NCBI GenBank assembly: GCA_019188255.1
Contig: JAETXT010000010.1
Location: forward strand, 806,001-870,000
DNA: 64,000 bases
Direction: 5' to 3'
DNA from: Verticillium longisporum
Lineage: Eukaryota > Ascomycota > Sordariomycetes > Glomerellales > Plectosphaerellaceae
Part shown: positions 22,145 to 34,184 of the stretch, piece by piece
How positions within the stretch are numbered: position 1 is the first letter of the stretch
Layout of the letters: every line of letters begins with the position of its first letter
Program-made: the position numbers and the translations under genes
The notes under the pieces: model-generated
The model's database searches: none
What the model was told of the DNA's origin: nothing
What the model saw: only the letters and a program-made list of their open reading frames with translations

Positions 22145-23089
22145 GGTGGTAATCGCCGCTTTTGCAAACTATAATCCACTGTAACTCACTTATACTCATT
22201 GATGGGGTCCTCAAGGCGCCAATTTCGGCATGCAGCTAATGAAGCTAGGCAGTTCCAATGATCAAGTACTCGGGGGTCCGTTTCAATTACTGAGTCTCTG
22301 AATCCATGCAATTGTGTGATCACATGGTAATATTGCAACCTGATGTCCCTTTGTCTGGCATTGTAGCGTGTCTAACACTCATGAGTCACTGAATCTCGCG
22401 ATCCTTCGAGCAATACGCGACACCTATGACGCCAACCCAAGCGCATAGAGAGAGCTTGCGACTCCCTGTTACCCCTCTTTATTCCCGATGCTACCCATCA
22501 GGGTTCGTCACGGCGCGCCCGTATGTGCTTGCAAATCGTGAGCAACATGGATTCAGGCGCTGTCCGTTATGACCGGCCTACATGCTGCTTCTGGCATTCA
22601 CGGTATCTTGGGTACCTTATTCATTATGATTGGCATGGCATTGGGACATAAGAGAGGCAGACACAGCACCTAGAATTGCCGGGTACAGAGTCCGTATTTT
22701 GGTGGTCTACGGGCAGCACTGTACGTTCGATGCACCAAATGGTGCCGGCGGAATTCCCTCAATCGGCCATTTCCATCCGACCCAGGCTCCGCTTTCTGCG
22801 GGATGCGCAATGGCGGGATCATGCATCTGGGGCCAAGTGAGATCATCGATGAGTTCATCAGGGTCCACGAGCTCGAGCGACCCCTCGTACCTCCATTTTG
22901 TATGGAGCATGACAACCAGGGGCAGCGGAATAAGAACCCTGTGCCCCTCACTCGTTCCGAAGCTTGCGAAGCCAACCCCTCACTACACAGATCTCGACGA
23001 TAGTTCTCATTACAGGAGCCAAAGAGAAGACAACTCTGTCATCAATTAGCAACCGTCACCTTTCAGCAATCCTAAGAACCACTACCAAC
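22145..23089. other. Upstream region of the aldo-keto reductase gene
   Basis: No gene recognised. Base composition returns to normal directly after the 5S fragment. It presumably contains the promoter and 5' UTR of the reductase. Confidence 0.5.
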
Positions 23090-24566
23090 ATGTCGTTCGG
23101 CACCAAGGCTACATTCCACACTGGCGCGCAGATCCCCACGCTGGGATACGGCACCTGGCAGTCGTCTCCTGGCGAGGTCTCCGTGGGCGTCTACGAAGCC
23201 CTCAAGGCCGGCTACCGCCATCTTGTAGGGCCTCTCACTTGGATCAACGGTTTCCTGGCGCGCAGCAAGATTGCTAACCGTAGTCGCAGGATCTCGCCAA
23301 GATCTACCAGAACCAGCCCGAGGTCGCCGAAGGCATCAAGAAGGCCTACAAGGACATTCCGGGACTCAAGCGCGAGGATATCTTCATTGTGAGTGCCCGC
23401 GGATGCTCTAGGTTTCTAGGAATCAAGGATTGATGCTGACTGATGGATCTCTCAGACCTCCAAGCTGTGGAACAAGTATGTGCTCCTACAACACCTACGG
23501 CTTTCCGACTACCTTCCGCTGCTCGGAACTAATCAATCCATAGCTCCCACCGTCCCGAATATGTCGAGGCCGCCCTTGACCATACTCTGAAGGAGCTTGA
23601 GCTTGACTACCTTGACGTACGTCTTTCGGCACCCCGTTGAAGCAGGGCAACAGAACAGTATCGCTGATAGCATGTAGCTCTACCTCATCCACTGGCCTGT
23701 CGCATTCAAGCGCAACGGTGCTGCTGACGCTGACAACCTCTTTCCCGCCTCTGAGGACGGCAAGGCGGTCGCTGTGGACGATGATGTCTCCATTGTCGAC
23801 ACCTGGAAAGGTATGCATATCCCTGAGACTTCGAGGCCGTACTATTTCTGACGAGAACAGCATTGATTGATCTGCCCAAGTCCAAGGTCCGCAACATTGG
23901 TGTCTCCAACTTCACCGTCAAGCACCTTGAGAAGGTCATCAGCGCCACTGGCGTGGTCCCCGTCGTCAACCAGATCGAGCGCCACCCTCTTCTCCAGCAG
24001 AATGACACCGTCATCAAGTACGCCAAGGAGAAGAACATTCACATCACTGCCTACTCTGTCAGTTGATCTCGCCATGGTTCTTTTCGAAGGATGCATTGGC
24101 TAATGAAAATATAGGCATTCGGCAACAACAGCATTGACGCGCCTCTCCTTCTCGTCAACGACACAATCAAGGCCGTTGCCGAGAAGAACTCTGCGACCCC
24201 CGCACAAGTCTTGTGAGCTGAGACACGCTCCCTGCAATCATGGTGTATGTGTTAACATGGGGATAATAGGCTTGCCTGGGCCCAGGTCGGTGGCCACAGT
24301 GTGATTCCCAAGTCTGTGACCCCCTCGCGCATCGCAGCCAACTTCCAGGAGATCAAGCTCTCCGATGAGGATTTCGCCGCCGTCAGCAAGATTGGCGAGA
24401 ACCCCGTGCGATACAACATTCCCCTGCGCTGTAAGTTTTCGTGTTGTACCATGCTGGCCTTTCCGTTCTGGACTGACCTTACGCAGACTCTCCTACCTGG
24501 GATGTCAACATCTTCGATGACGAGGTCGAGAAGAAGGCGACGCACCAGATCGTTCTTGGTGCGTAA
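23090..24566 (+). CDS. Aldo-keto reductase, nine exons
   Basis: NAD(P)H-dependent carbonyl reductase of 331 aa. The catalytic tetrad is visible: Asp46 and Tyr51 in [10 protein letters not shown], Lys81 in TSKLW, His114 in YLIHWP. The signature NIGVSNF and the C-terminal [14 protein letters not shown] cofactor motif are also present. All eight introns are GT-AG and keep the frame: 23225-23289, 23389-23455, 23476-23543, 23617-23677, 23811-23860, 24058-24114, 24213-24269, 24431-24486. The third exon has only 20 nt. The sixth intron uses the weaker donor GTCAGT. The family resembles fungal glycerol dehydrogenase/D-galacturonate reductase-type enzymes, but the substrate is not certain. High intron number marks this as an old, vertically inherited gene, in contrast to the block on its left. 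Confidence 0.92.
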
Positions 24567-27500
24567 GGGACTCAGGGGGATCAGGATATAGAGCGTCAGG
24601 GCGAATAATGAATACATGTCTATACGCCCTTGGCAAGAGATCTTACAGGATACAGTCCAGGTCGCTTACATGATTGAATGAGACATCAATGGCGAGCTCG
24701 AGCTTTTACATGTACTCTGGCATTCCAGGGATGTTCCCATCTCGGTTCGCTGGCCGAGACGTGCGGTAAGCATGTGCATATGACTGGCATGACGGAACGT
24801 CAACCCCCCGGTTCCCTGGTAAGGCGAGAACGAGCTAAGTAGCTACATATGCAGTGAGCCTCGCGCTGCGAACTGTCTGCGACCCAAGCTTGAGGGAGCA
24901 GATGAAACTAGGGCGTGGGCTTGATCCATTCTTGAGCCTGATCGGTGGAGAGAAATATTTAGGGCGCTGCTGGTTTTCGTTGCTTGGTCGAAGGGCAAGG
25001 GTCTTCGAAGCCTCGCAGCCCATGGGCAAAGATCTAGGCAAATCATGAACCTGATAACAATTGGCTGATTTACGCAGCCTGGACAAAACGTCCGTATGCG
25101 GCCCTGTGGGTTGCCACAAATGGAGGTGAATGGTCGGTCCCGAACCCGGAATTCATGACGGCTCGAAGCGCGGAGTCGGACCTGATTCCGATTTCACGGA
25201 TCCTGGGGATAGGCTTGTCTTCGGCGACATTGCACAGAAAGGTGTCAGGGTTGCGAAGCCCAAAGCGCAGCAACGGCGGATATTCGCCCCGCCGTTGAAG
25301 CTCCGGGCTCAATCATCTTTTGTGGCTTTGTACGATGCAAGGGCGTGATTACAAAGGCGTCAGCCAGGGCCCAAAGGGCGGGAGCTAAGGTGAGATCTGA
25401 GGCTACTAAAGATCCGTACCCAGATCGCCCGCCCTTTATTTTCCGGCGCGATCTGCCCCGTTCGGACCAACAGCAGGAAGACGCGATCTTGAGACCCGAC
25501 ATCGACGACCGCCATCTACAGCAACTAGGAGCAGGTAGTCCGTTCACTCCACCCCCTGCAACTCCCACCCTTGTGCCTTACCCGAGGCCTGGATGAGGTG
25601 AAACACTGCAAAAGCCAGGGTTGCAATACCGTCCATCTTTTCTTTTGCTACAGCCTGCGGACTTCCGCCAAAACTGACAGATCGAATTCTGCTTGTCTCC
25701 AGAGTGCAGACAGGTGAAAAGATATTTCTAATGACATTCTGTCAATTTGCAATGCCCTGAGTCCCTTCGTATGCGTCAAATCAGCTTATCATGCTGCTCA
25801 GACCACACACAATGTACAGCTTGCGGCCGAGGTGGAGGACCCGCGAGGCTGGCGTGGAGTGAGGAGGCGTGAGATTATGCATCAAGGGTCAAGGATCTGA
25901 TTTCTCTGGGCACCTGGCCTCCGACACCATCCATCAGGCCATTGGCTCTAGGCGCTAACCCCTAACGCCCCATCAGCGCCATCTCTCTCCATGTAACGTC
26001 CATGATGGACAAGACCGGCGATATGACGGTACTAATGAGGCGCCAGATTGTTGGCTGCAACATGTGGGCTCACGATCGTGCAGACGCAATTGATTGATTA
26101 CTCTTCAGCAGGGTCACTTTCTGTGCGACACAGCTTGGAGAATGGTGTGAGGAAGATTTCGCGGAATGGTCCTGTCACCCGTTACACCTATGCATTTCTG
26201 CCATGACGTTGCGAGGCATCATGGTTGAGATCCAATCCGGCTGCCAGCCGAGTGAAATTTCTCCGGCATGCTTGCAGATTGCAGGTTGCAACATGTCGGG
26301 AACATCGGGTAGCGTCACCAGATAGGCACTGGTCTTTTGTTGTCACCTCATTCTAACCGCGTCGGACCGAGTCTTGCTTTCTGGCTCTCTCTCTCTTTGT
26401 CATTCTGAGGGTGCTGATATTTCTTTTTTCTATATCCTTCCACCAAGCCTCCTTTTTAGGCTGTGTGGCACAGCGAAACACGTCCCTCTTCTCGACCGGC
26501 CGCACCCTGTGTTCCGTGGGACCCAAAAGAGGCCCAAGGGCTTCCTAGACTTCAGGTCACCTATCTCGATGATAACGACCGAGCCACAGGCTCACGAAGC
26601 ATGCTGCGAAGCATATTGGTGGTCGCACAACGTGGTTAGCCTAGAATCTTTCTCGAGGCCGTCTCGCCTCAGCTCTCCATAGGCCCATTGTGTAGCCGAG
26701 AAACATGCGCCAAGCCAACGGCATCTGTACCAGATCTCACCTCACTCCGTCGCCCTTGGATGAGCTGGAGCAGCCCCACCACGTCATCCCTGCTCTTACG
26801 ACAAGGGGTGCTGGCACTCGCTCCTGAATAGGCACTAACCGCGATTACTGATCCGTGTTGGCGCCGAGTGCTGATCTGACGCTGGAGGGTTTCCTCCCGG
26901 GGAGGCTCCCGCGCCAACCCCGGTTCTGATTCCGGTGTCCAGTTGTTCCTCCTGTATGCGTCGACGTTACCATACCAGATGGACGGATCACTGAGATTTA
27001 GCGTTCTGAGGTCGTTACCCTAATCAAGCAAGCGCCATATCTAAGGCTGAGAGGAAAGTGCCAAGTCGAAGAGGCAACAAGGACGTCGCGAAGAATCAGT
27101 TGGGTGAATCACTGCTTCTGGTCCCCTGGCCTCAGCCCATCCTTTGTCCCATCTATTTGGGAGAACCTGGCCATCTGCGTGAGATCGCAGCCCCAGGAAC
27201 ACACCCCAGTAGTATCCAAGCAGTCGATCCAGCAGGCTCAGGAACAGCTGATCTCCTGGAAACAAGGCACGGTCCTGTTGCCTTGCCGGGGAACCTTACG
27301 TAGTCCAATCCGCAGGTTCTGTTTCCTCCGCGATATTTCTTCTCGTCTCTTGTCTTCGCCCTGTCCATGCTTCCGTAACACACTTTCTACCTAGCATCTC
27401 TGATAGATCCCATCTTGCATCTGGACCGACCCGCCACACCGGTCGAAACCCAAGGAACACATCATACTCCCTTGAGTAAATGGCCCAGTCTGCACCCACA

Positions 27501-28038
27501 CTGCTCTCGCTTAGTCCTTACGCAGCCGTGCAGCGTTCCTTTTCCCCCTTCTCAATTCATCTCTCTGACCAGTACATTGTCGCCCTGCTCTTTGCTGCCA
27601 CGGCTGTCTGACTTTGACATTCCACAATCAGCCCATTGGGCTGCCAGCCTTCCGCTCCGGTCCTTGCTTTCACTGTGGCACTCCAGAACCACCCTCCCGC
27701 CGCCCCGTTTCTCTCGACAAGGCCCGACTGTCTCTTAGCGTCTCCGATAATTCTCGGGCTCTCTATGAGAAGAATTGGCAGTCTCTCTGACCGGGCGTGT
27801 ATCAGTGGCGCTGGCCTTTGGTGACGACAGACTTCGGTAGCCGGGCCTCCATCTACATGCAACGGAGCCGCCCCAGCACATCGACCCGCGAGACCGGTCC
27901 CGCCGACTGCCCCCACCCTTCCCGCTCCCCCTGATGCTGTTCTTCTCTCATCGTCCTCTTCGACCCCTTCCATCCCACGCCCATGGTACCCGATCGTTTT
28001 CCCAAACTTTAAATAAACTCGTCCTTGCGCCCGCTACC
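24567..28038. other. Large gene-free stretch before the velvet gene
   Basis: About 3.5 kb without a recognisable gene. Short frames on both strands show no family features. The last kilobase is pyrimidine-rich and looks like a long leader of the velvet gene, as is common for developmental regulators. Confidence 0.5.
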
Positions 28039-28762
28039 ATGGCCATGACCACGATCAAGCGCGTTACCCGCACCGAGCCCTGCTCGCGCCACCATCGAGC
28101 CTCCTACTACGCTCAAGACGTCTCCGAAGGTCCTCCCGGGCGACTCGCGTCCCTTTGCTCTTCCTGCAGGTATTCTAGCCAATCTGGCAACATCTCCGCC
28201 GCCATGGTCTCCATAGCCGTCCAGCCGCCGACCGAGACCCAGACCTGCCGGCCCATATATCCACCTGTCGTCGCCCAGACGCATGTCCGCGCCGGCGGCC
28301 GCCACAACAACACGCACCTCTTCGCGACAGCAGCACTGCTCGACGACCAAGGGCGGGTCCTCGACGGCCAGCTGGGCGGCGCCCTGGTCGTGACAGGCTA
28401 TGCCGTCGAGGACCGCGGCTCCGGCAGCAGGCATCAGTCTGTTGCCTTTGCTTTTCCGGACCTAGCGCTCACATATGCCGGCGTGTACTCCATCCGTGTA
28501 GACGTATACCGCGTCAACTACGATGATGGAGACACGGACAACGCGACCATGATCGATCAGGCCGAGACGGAGCTGTTCTATGGGTTTTCAGAGGCCGTTG
28601 CGGTGCAGAGGCCAAGTAAGCTCACCCCATCCTTCCATTGCGCGTACAGTCTTCTATGGCTTGCGAATCCGTGCTCATTCTTCTTGCTTAGCATCAGAAG
28701 AGAGGTCTTTGCTGCGCAAATTGAGGCAAAGTGGATGCGATATCCCAAGTACGCCGACGTGA
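28039..28762 (+). CDS. Small divergent velvet-domain protein
   Basis: Velvet proteins are fungal DNA-binding regulators that form dimers and link development with secondary metabolism. This one has 215 aa (250 if the in-frame ATG at 27934 is used). The domain can be followed through VSIAVQPPTETQTCRPIYPP, which corresponds to the usual QQP-x-R-A-C-G-x(n)-R-P-I-x-PPP opening. It continues through HLFATAALLDDQGRVL, then VAFAFPDLALTYAGVYSIRV (the FVFPDLSVRTEGxYRLRF core) and ends near SEERSLLRKLRQSG. The intron at 28616-28691 (phase 1) joins QRP to TSEERS. It is shorter and more divergent than typical VeA, VelB, VosA or VelC and lacks the long inserts of VelC. I cannot assign it to one of these four; it could be a fast-evolving VelC-like form or a separate branch. 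Confidence 0.72.
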
Positions 28763-29904
28763 GAGCTAGTCAAGCTCGATGGAGTCACGGCCGAAGACAA
28801 ACTGCGAGAGAGACTTCGCGAAAGCAGCTGAGTATTGTAATGGAACGTTAATGCGTCATGTATGGATAGGTATCTGGTTGATCACATGCCAGGGATCATG
28901 GCAGGCAGGCAAAGCAAATGGATATAGAGGAGGGAAACGATCACCGTCAGGGGATGGTCATAACAGGACCCCACGACAGGTGATTATCTGGGGTTGTCAC
29001 AAAGGCTATCGGCGTTGAGTCATTCATTGTATCAACAGGTAAAAATCTTGGTCAGGAAACAAGGGAAATGCAGTAGGCACTGCCAGGACAAACTACAGCA
29101 TATAGCAATAACGTTTCTGGAACAATGCAGATCATGTTTCTCCAGGGTGCATATAGGAGAGCCAAGAGAGGAAGGGATCGACTGTCCCGCATTTTACCTG
29201 AACTGTCGCAGTAGGGACTTTCTGACGATGATGCATCTGCTGGTAAAAACCAGCAGTGGAAGTGTATTGCTTGGCCTTCACACCGCATCGAATTGCCGTG
29301 AGATCCAGCGCCCATGCATGTCATGATCACACAGAGCACGCCCTCCAAGCTCTTGGACCATCTACCAAGCCGCTCCTATTTCAGCTCTCGTCCCGGAGAA
29401 TCGGATTTACCCAGCAAATAGCCCTCACACCCTCTCGGCCAAGACACCAACACACCCACAAGTCCCTGTTCCCTGCACAATATCGGTGTGGTTTCATTTG
29501 CCAGCGCCAAGCTACAGCGGCCGATTCGCGCTAGGGACTGAGAGCCGGTCCCGCCGGAGCGGCAGTTGGGTGTCATGTCTCGATGCTCCCACCGACGTCC
29601 GCTTTCTTTTGCTTCCCGATTGAGTGTCGGCATTTCTCCTTGACGCCGTTGGCGTTCCCCTTCTCCAGGGGACTAGCCGTGTCTCAGCGGCGAACGGTTT
29701 GCTTGTTTTTTAAGTTTTCTGTCACGTCCACTCCCAAATATCGGGCTCAGCCGCGGACGTGATGGGACCGCCCTGCTTGAGACAGGCGGCAAAGGTCTCT
29801 TGGAACCATTGACATGCCACATCATTAGACAGCGCGCTTCACTTGGGAAAAAGATGTTCGAGACCCACTCAATATCTATTCTCAGCGCACGCATGCACGC
29901 AACC

Positions 29905-29936
<32 letters not shown>

Positions 29937-30057
29937 CGCCAACAATCTAGATGAACGCCGAATGAAGACCCGAAAATCAGGAGACAAAGCTCTGAGTCTA
30001 CTCCCAATGCTACCCAACAACAATATGACATCTTCAAGACAAGCCTAATAACTACCG
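28763..30057. other. Gene-free stretch between convergent genes, with a 28-A tract
   Basis: No gene seen. An uninterrupted run of 28 A lies at 29905-29932. The left part is the velvet 3' region and the right part the subtilase 3' region. Confidence 0.55.
29905..29932. repeat. Poly(A) homopolymer, 28 nt
   Basis: Uninterrupted A tract. No retroposed sequence is recognisable on its 5' side. Confidence 0.9.
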
Positions 30058-32838
30058 TCAACCGCTGCCCGCCTCGTACCTGATGGAGAACGCGGCCGTC
30101 TCGATCGTGTCGTAGTCGTCGGGATCCTCTGCGTCGCCAAAAACACGCAGCACCTTGACATGAAACTTGTAGCGACCGGCCGGGGCATACTTCTCACTGT
30201 CGAGCTGGCCATCCCAAGTGAGAACGACGTCGGTCTGGCGCGTGATCCACCGGAGTGCAGGTACCGCAGACCCCATGGTCCTGACGTCGAGGAACTCGTA
30301 CGTGAGCCCCTCATCGTGACTGCCGACGGGAATGACCTCTAGATACGCCACACTGGTACCCAGGATGAACTCGAGATTGACACCGGGGAGAGTATCTGTG
30401 GTAGGATCGGCTGTGCCCTGCGCAGGAAGCACGAAACTTGCATTGACGATGGATCGTGTTGGCGTCTGTGCCTCGTAGACGAAACCATTGGCACTTGCCA
30501 GCACAGGCGTCTCTCGCATGCTACCGGCTATCCCCATGTAGGGGAGGTGCAACACCTTGCCGTCATCACCGTACAGCGCGATGTAGCCAAAGTACACAGG
30601 CAAGCGAGCGTTGTCGACATCCTCTGGAAGGTCGAGAGACACTGTGACCTTCTCCTCTCTTCCCGCCTTGACAGTGATGATAGGCTTGCTGAAGTAAAGA
30701 GTCGCATAATCGTCTGTCAGCTCGTTGGGGAAAGTATCCGCGCGGCCGGTACCTGCAGCAAAGGTGTAGGCCATGGCGGCAGGACGGTGGTCAAGTGTGT
30801 AGGTAACATCTGCGTCTCCAACGTTCTTGATGCTGAACGATAGCGAGCGGAGGTGCTCCGTATCGTTGAAAGCGAGACTCGACACGCTGAGGATGGTGGT
30901 GGTGAAAGCAGCCTCGTACGCTTGGATCAAGCCAGCTCCCTGCTGGGGAACGGGTGCGAGTTGGTTAAAGGCCTGGTTTCCATCATTAAAGAAATGCGGC
31001 TTGGCTGTGACAGCCAAAATATTGGTGAGTTCGACTGGATCAAGACGTCCGCGGATTTCGGCCAGCAAAGCAAGAACACCAGACACGAGCGGAGTGGCCA
31101 TCGATGTGCCACCGAGCACGGCATAGCTGCCCAATGCTCTAGGCCAGAGCGAGAGAATATGCCCTCCAGGTGCAGCGAACTGCGGCTTCAGTTCAGCCTC
31201 CCACGTGGGACCCCAAGATGTGAAGGTGCTGGCAAAGCCTCCAGTTATGGTGTTATTGCCATGCTCGAGGACAGCGTCCGACTCGATGGGGTCGGTCATA
31301 TGAAGCGTCACCTTGGAACCTGCCGCTAGAGCCTGCAACCAATACTCGCCTTCTTCTGCAGTGGTCAAGGCCACGGCAAGAATTTGAGCATGAGCCGACG
31401 AGACATCCTCGATGCCAGGTACGTTGTTGTAGAACATGATGTACTTGGCACCCTTATCGGCGGCATTCGCAGCTTTCTCGTCATATGTGCAAGTTCCGCG
31501 GCGAATCAGAACAATGCGGTTGCTCAAATCAGGAGTGTCGGAAGGAAGAGGGTCGCAAGAATCATCGAACACCTCGGCGTCGAGACTTGTAGCGTAAAGG
31601 GGAAGCTCCACATCAGCCCACGCAGCAGGGGCGCCCTCATGCCAACCAAAGGTGACCTCGCCATCGTCATCGACGCTGTACGTAGACTCTGTGAGTAGCT
31701 GAGGTATGACCACGTTGTCAAAAGAAGCGAGCCGTGGAACCGATGCCATCAGCTGGCCCAGAGGCAAAGAAGAGTCCCGATGCGCCTGAGTTGCCCGTCG
31801 CAACGACGCAGGGCACCCCTTGCTCAACGATACGTTGCACGATGACAGAGCCCTCTTCTTGAGACCAACCCTGATCACCGCCAAGAGAAGCAGAAATGAT
31901 GTCGCTTCCGTCCTCAAAGGCCTGGGCGAAAGCTGCAGCTATGGCGTCGCCGGGAGCCGGGCCATTGCAGCCGAAGATCTTGTAGGATCCCAGAGTTACA
32001 TCGGGAGCAACACCGGTGAAGCCAAGCGAATTTGATTGGGCTGCGATGGTACCGGCGACATGAGTGCCATGCCCGTCGCAGTCCATGGTCGGCTCCTCAA
32101 CGTTGTCACCATCGACATAGTCGTGACCGTATGACACGAGGCAACCCTTTCCAAAGCAGCCTCCGAGAGCAGGGTGCTTGAAGTCGATCTGCAGCTCGTC
32201 AGATTTTCTCCTTATCGCACCTGGCTCAATAGGCTTGAAGCGTCAAGTACTTATACCAGCTTCGATAACCGCAATTTTGAAACCCTTTCCTGTGTAGCCT
32301 GCCTCTCGAAGCATGTCGACCTGTGTCATGAGGTGTGGGGTGAAAGCATCATGATCACGACCGCCATCTTGTGAATCACGCTTCCGACTCTTTTGATACG
32401 CTCGCCCGCTGTTGCCGGTCCACATGACCTTGTCATCGGGACGATGATATTCTTTCAAAGTGCGAATTGACCTAACACCGGCCATCTTCCCCAGCTCGGT
32501 GGCTTTCTCCTCCGCCGTGTCGAGATCTCTAAAGTGAATCGAAGTGCCGTGAAACAACTTGTAATTCAGATCCCTCCGTTTGATTGCATGCCCCTTATAT
32601 GCTTTGTGAAATGCTGCCGTATCCTTGGATGAATGGTTAGCGACTTTCAGGCCGTCGTCTACGAACAGCGAGTGTGACGGACACTAGCCTGCGGCAGCAC
32701 TCCAAGAAAAAGTGTACTTACAACGCCATGCTCGAATTCAAAAAGGTATGCACCCGGGATAGTTTGCGGCTGGGGTGCAGCGCTCACAACGGTCGAGGCC
32801 GCTGCGAGTAGAGAAAGGAAGATGATGCTGCGAACCAT
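30058..32838 (-). pseudogene. Secreted subtilisin-like protease (S8, PA-domain type) with frame breaks and altered catalytic Asp
   Basis: Exon 1 (32838-32722) encodes a signal peptide, MVRSIIFLSLLAAASTVVSA, and the typical PGAYLFEFEHG start. The intron at 32624-32721 is regular. The propeptide runs to the catalytic Asp region, which reads VIEAG instead of VIDTG. The His motif is DGHGTHVAG. A PA-like domain and the Ser motif GTSMATPL follow, then an Fn3-like C-terminal part to 30058. Two joints do not work. The next intron would start at 32256 (GTATAAGT) and end at 32189, but this loses frame by two bases before IDFKHPALGG; a 36-nt alternative intron is too short. Near 31730 the frame shifts between ADGIGSTA and ASFDNVV. 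The Glu for Asp change plus two frame breaks points to a pseudogene, though assembly error could explain the indels. Confidence 0.7.
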
Positions 32839-34184
32839 AGTGGATGTGACAAAACGCTAGACAGATAGAAAAGAGGAAGGAAACAGAGAAGATGCTTTAT
32901 TCTGGTATGATTAGTGTAGAAGGCCATGACTGAGGGCTCATCGGTGGCCCAATGGCGCGGTATATATGTCGAAGTCTAGGAGATCATCGTGACTGGGGTC
33001 CTGAGAGCCAAGCGTGAAAGAGACGGGGGGGTGAGACTCGCAGGATCTGACATTCTGTCACAACGAAATCGAGGCTCACCAGGGTGATGAGGATGAGATG
33101 GGGTAGAGGGTTGCTTCAGCCGCGACCCCGACGTTTCCGGGTGCATTCACATGTAGCTTTCTTATGCATCGCAAGAGAAATCAGGGGCTCAACTGTTGTC
33201 GGATATCTGCGCTGAGCCTCACATCAAGGCGCCATCACCAGCATTGCGATGAGAATCCTGCGGTATGGTAAGCGGTGCCAAATACTATGATAGAGGAACA
33301 TGAATGCCTGTATCCAAAAGGATGCAACGGGATATGGCCCAATTTCCAAACCACATGGGGGACGGACGCTGACCGCCCTGTCGTCGAGCGCCGGCGTGGC
33401 TTCCCAGGACGGCGGTTGGATGCCAGCAGGGGCGAAAATATCCTGTCGATTGGCGAGATGGGGAAATCACTGTTGTGACTCTCCCAGAATAGCATCGTCA
33501 GTCAACGCCCAGGGCTTGGTCAAGTAAGCTCGTGGGCCCATGGGGCTGCGGCTGGATCAGGATGACCCTGTGGGTATCACAAGAATGCCCAATGCCGGTG
33601 AGCCGGCGAAGCTGCGCAGCCGAACTGGGCCAATGTCGGCCTGCAATTTCTTCGGCGACGATGTGCTGACGGCTCACCCATGACAGGTGATGCCCAGGCT
33701 GGAGGATTCACCAGCCGCAACAATCGTGTTTCGTTTTCTTGCCCATGAAAGCGGTCCGTGTGTTGCTTTATCAAGTCGCTCGGCGTCCTAGGGTTCTGGT
33801 CAGGGTCTACGTTTTCATGTCCATTTGGGCGGATGATGTTCATGTGTTGTTGTTGTTTGTCCGCCAAAGACATCTTTCGTGCGAGGAGCTTACTCGACTT
33901 GAGTATTGTCGACAATGTGAGCTTGCATGATCTCGGTGGGATGACCAAATTTGTTTCCGCAGTCTACGCTTCCTGTCAAGAATTCGCTGGCTCGGCATAT
34001 GATACAACTGCGGTACTCGTTATGTCCGTGTTTTCAGCAAAGAGCCCGAGGATGCATTAAAGTAGAGGAGATACAGTATGATGCAGGTGATTGTATTATG
34101 TCGTAGCATGTTGCCCGCTAGCGAGCCTGTTCTTGAACCTGACGGAGGTCATTTCTCACTATTTCGTGCAATAAACCCTTTCAC
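32839..34184. other. Region between the subtilase promoter and the carboxylesterase 3' end
   Basis: No gene recognised on either strand. Both flanking genes are on the minus strand, so this holds the subtilase promoter and the esterase terminator. Confidence 0.55.

Noticed and set aside
29905..29932. Poly(A) tract as the tail of a retroposed gene
   Set aside because: No gene-like sequence or target duplication on its 5' side.
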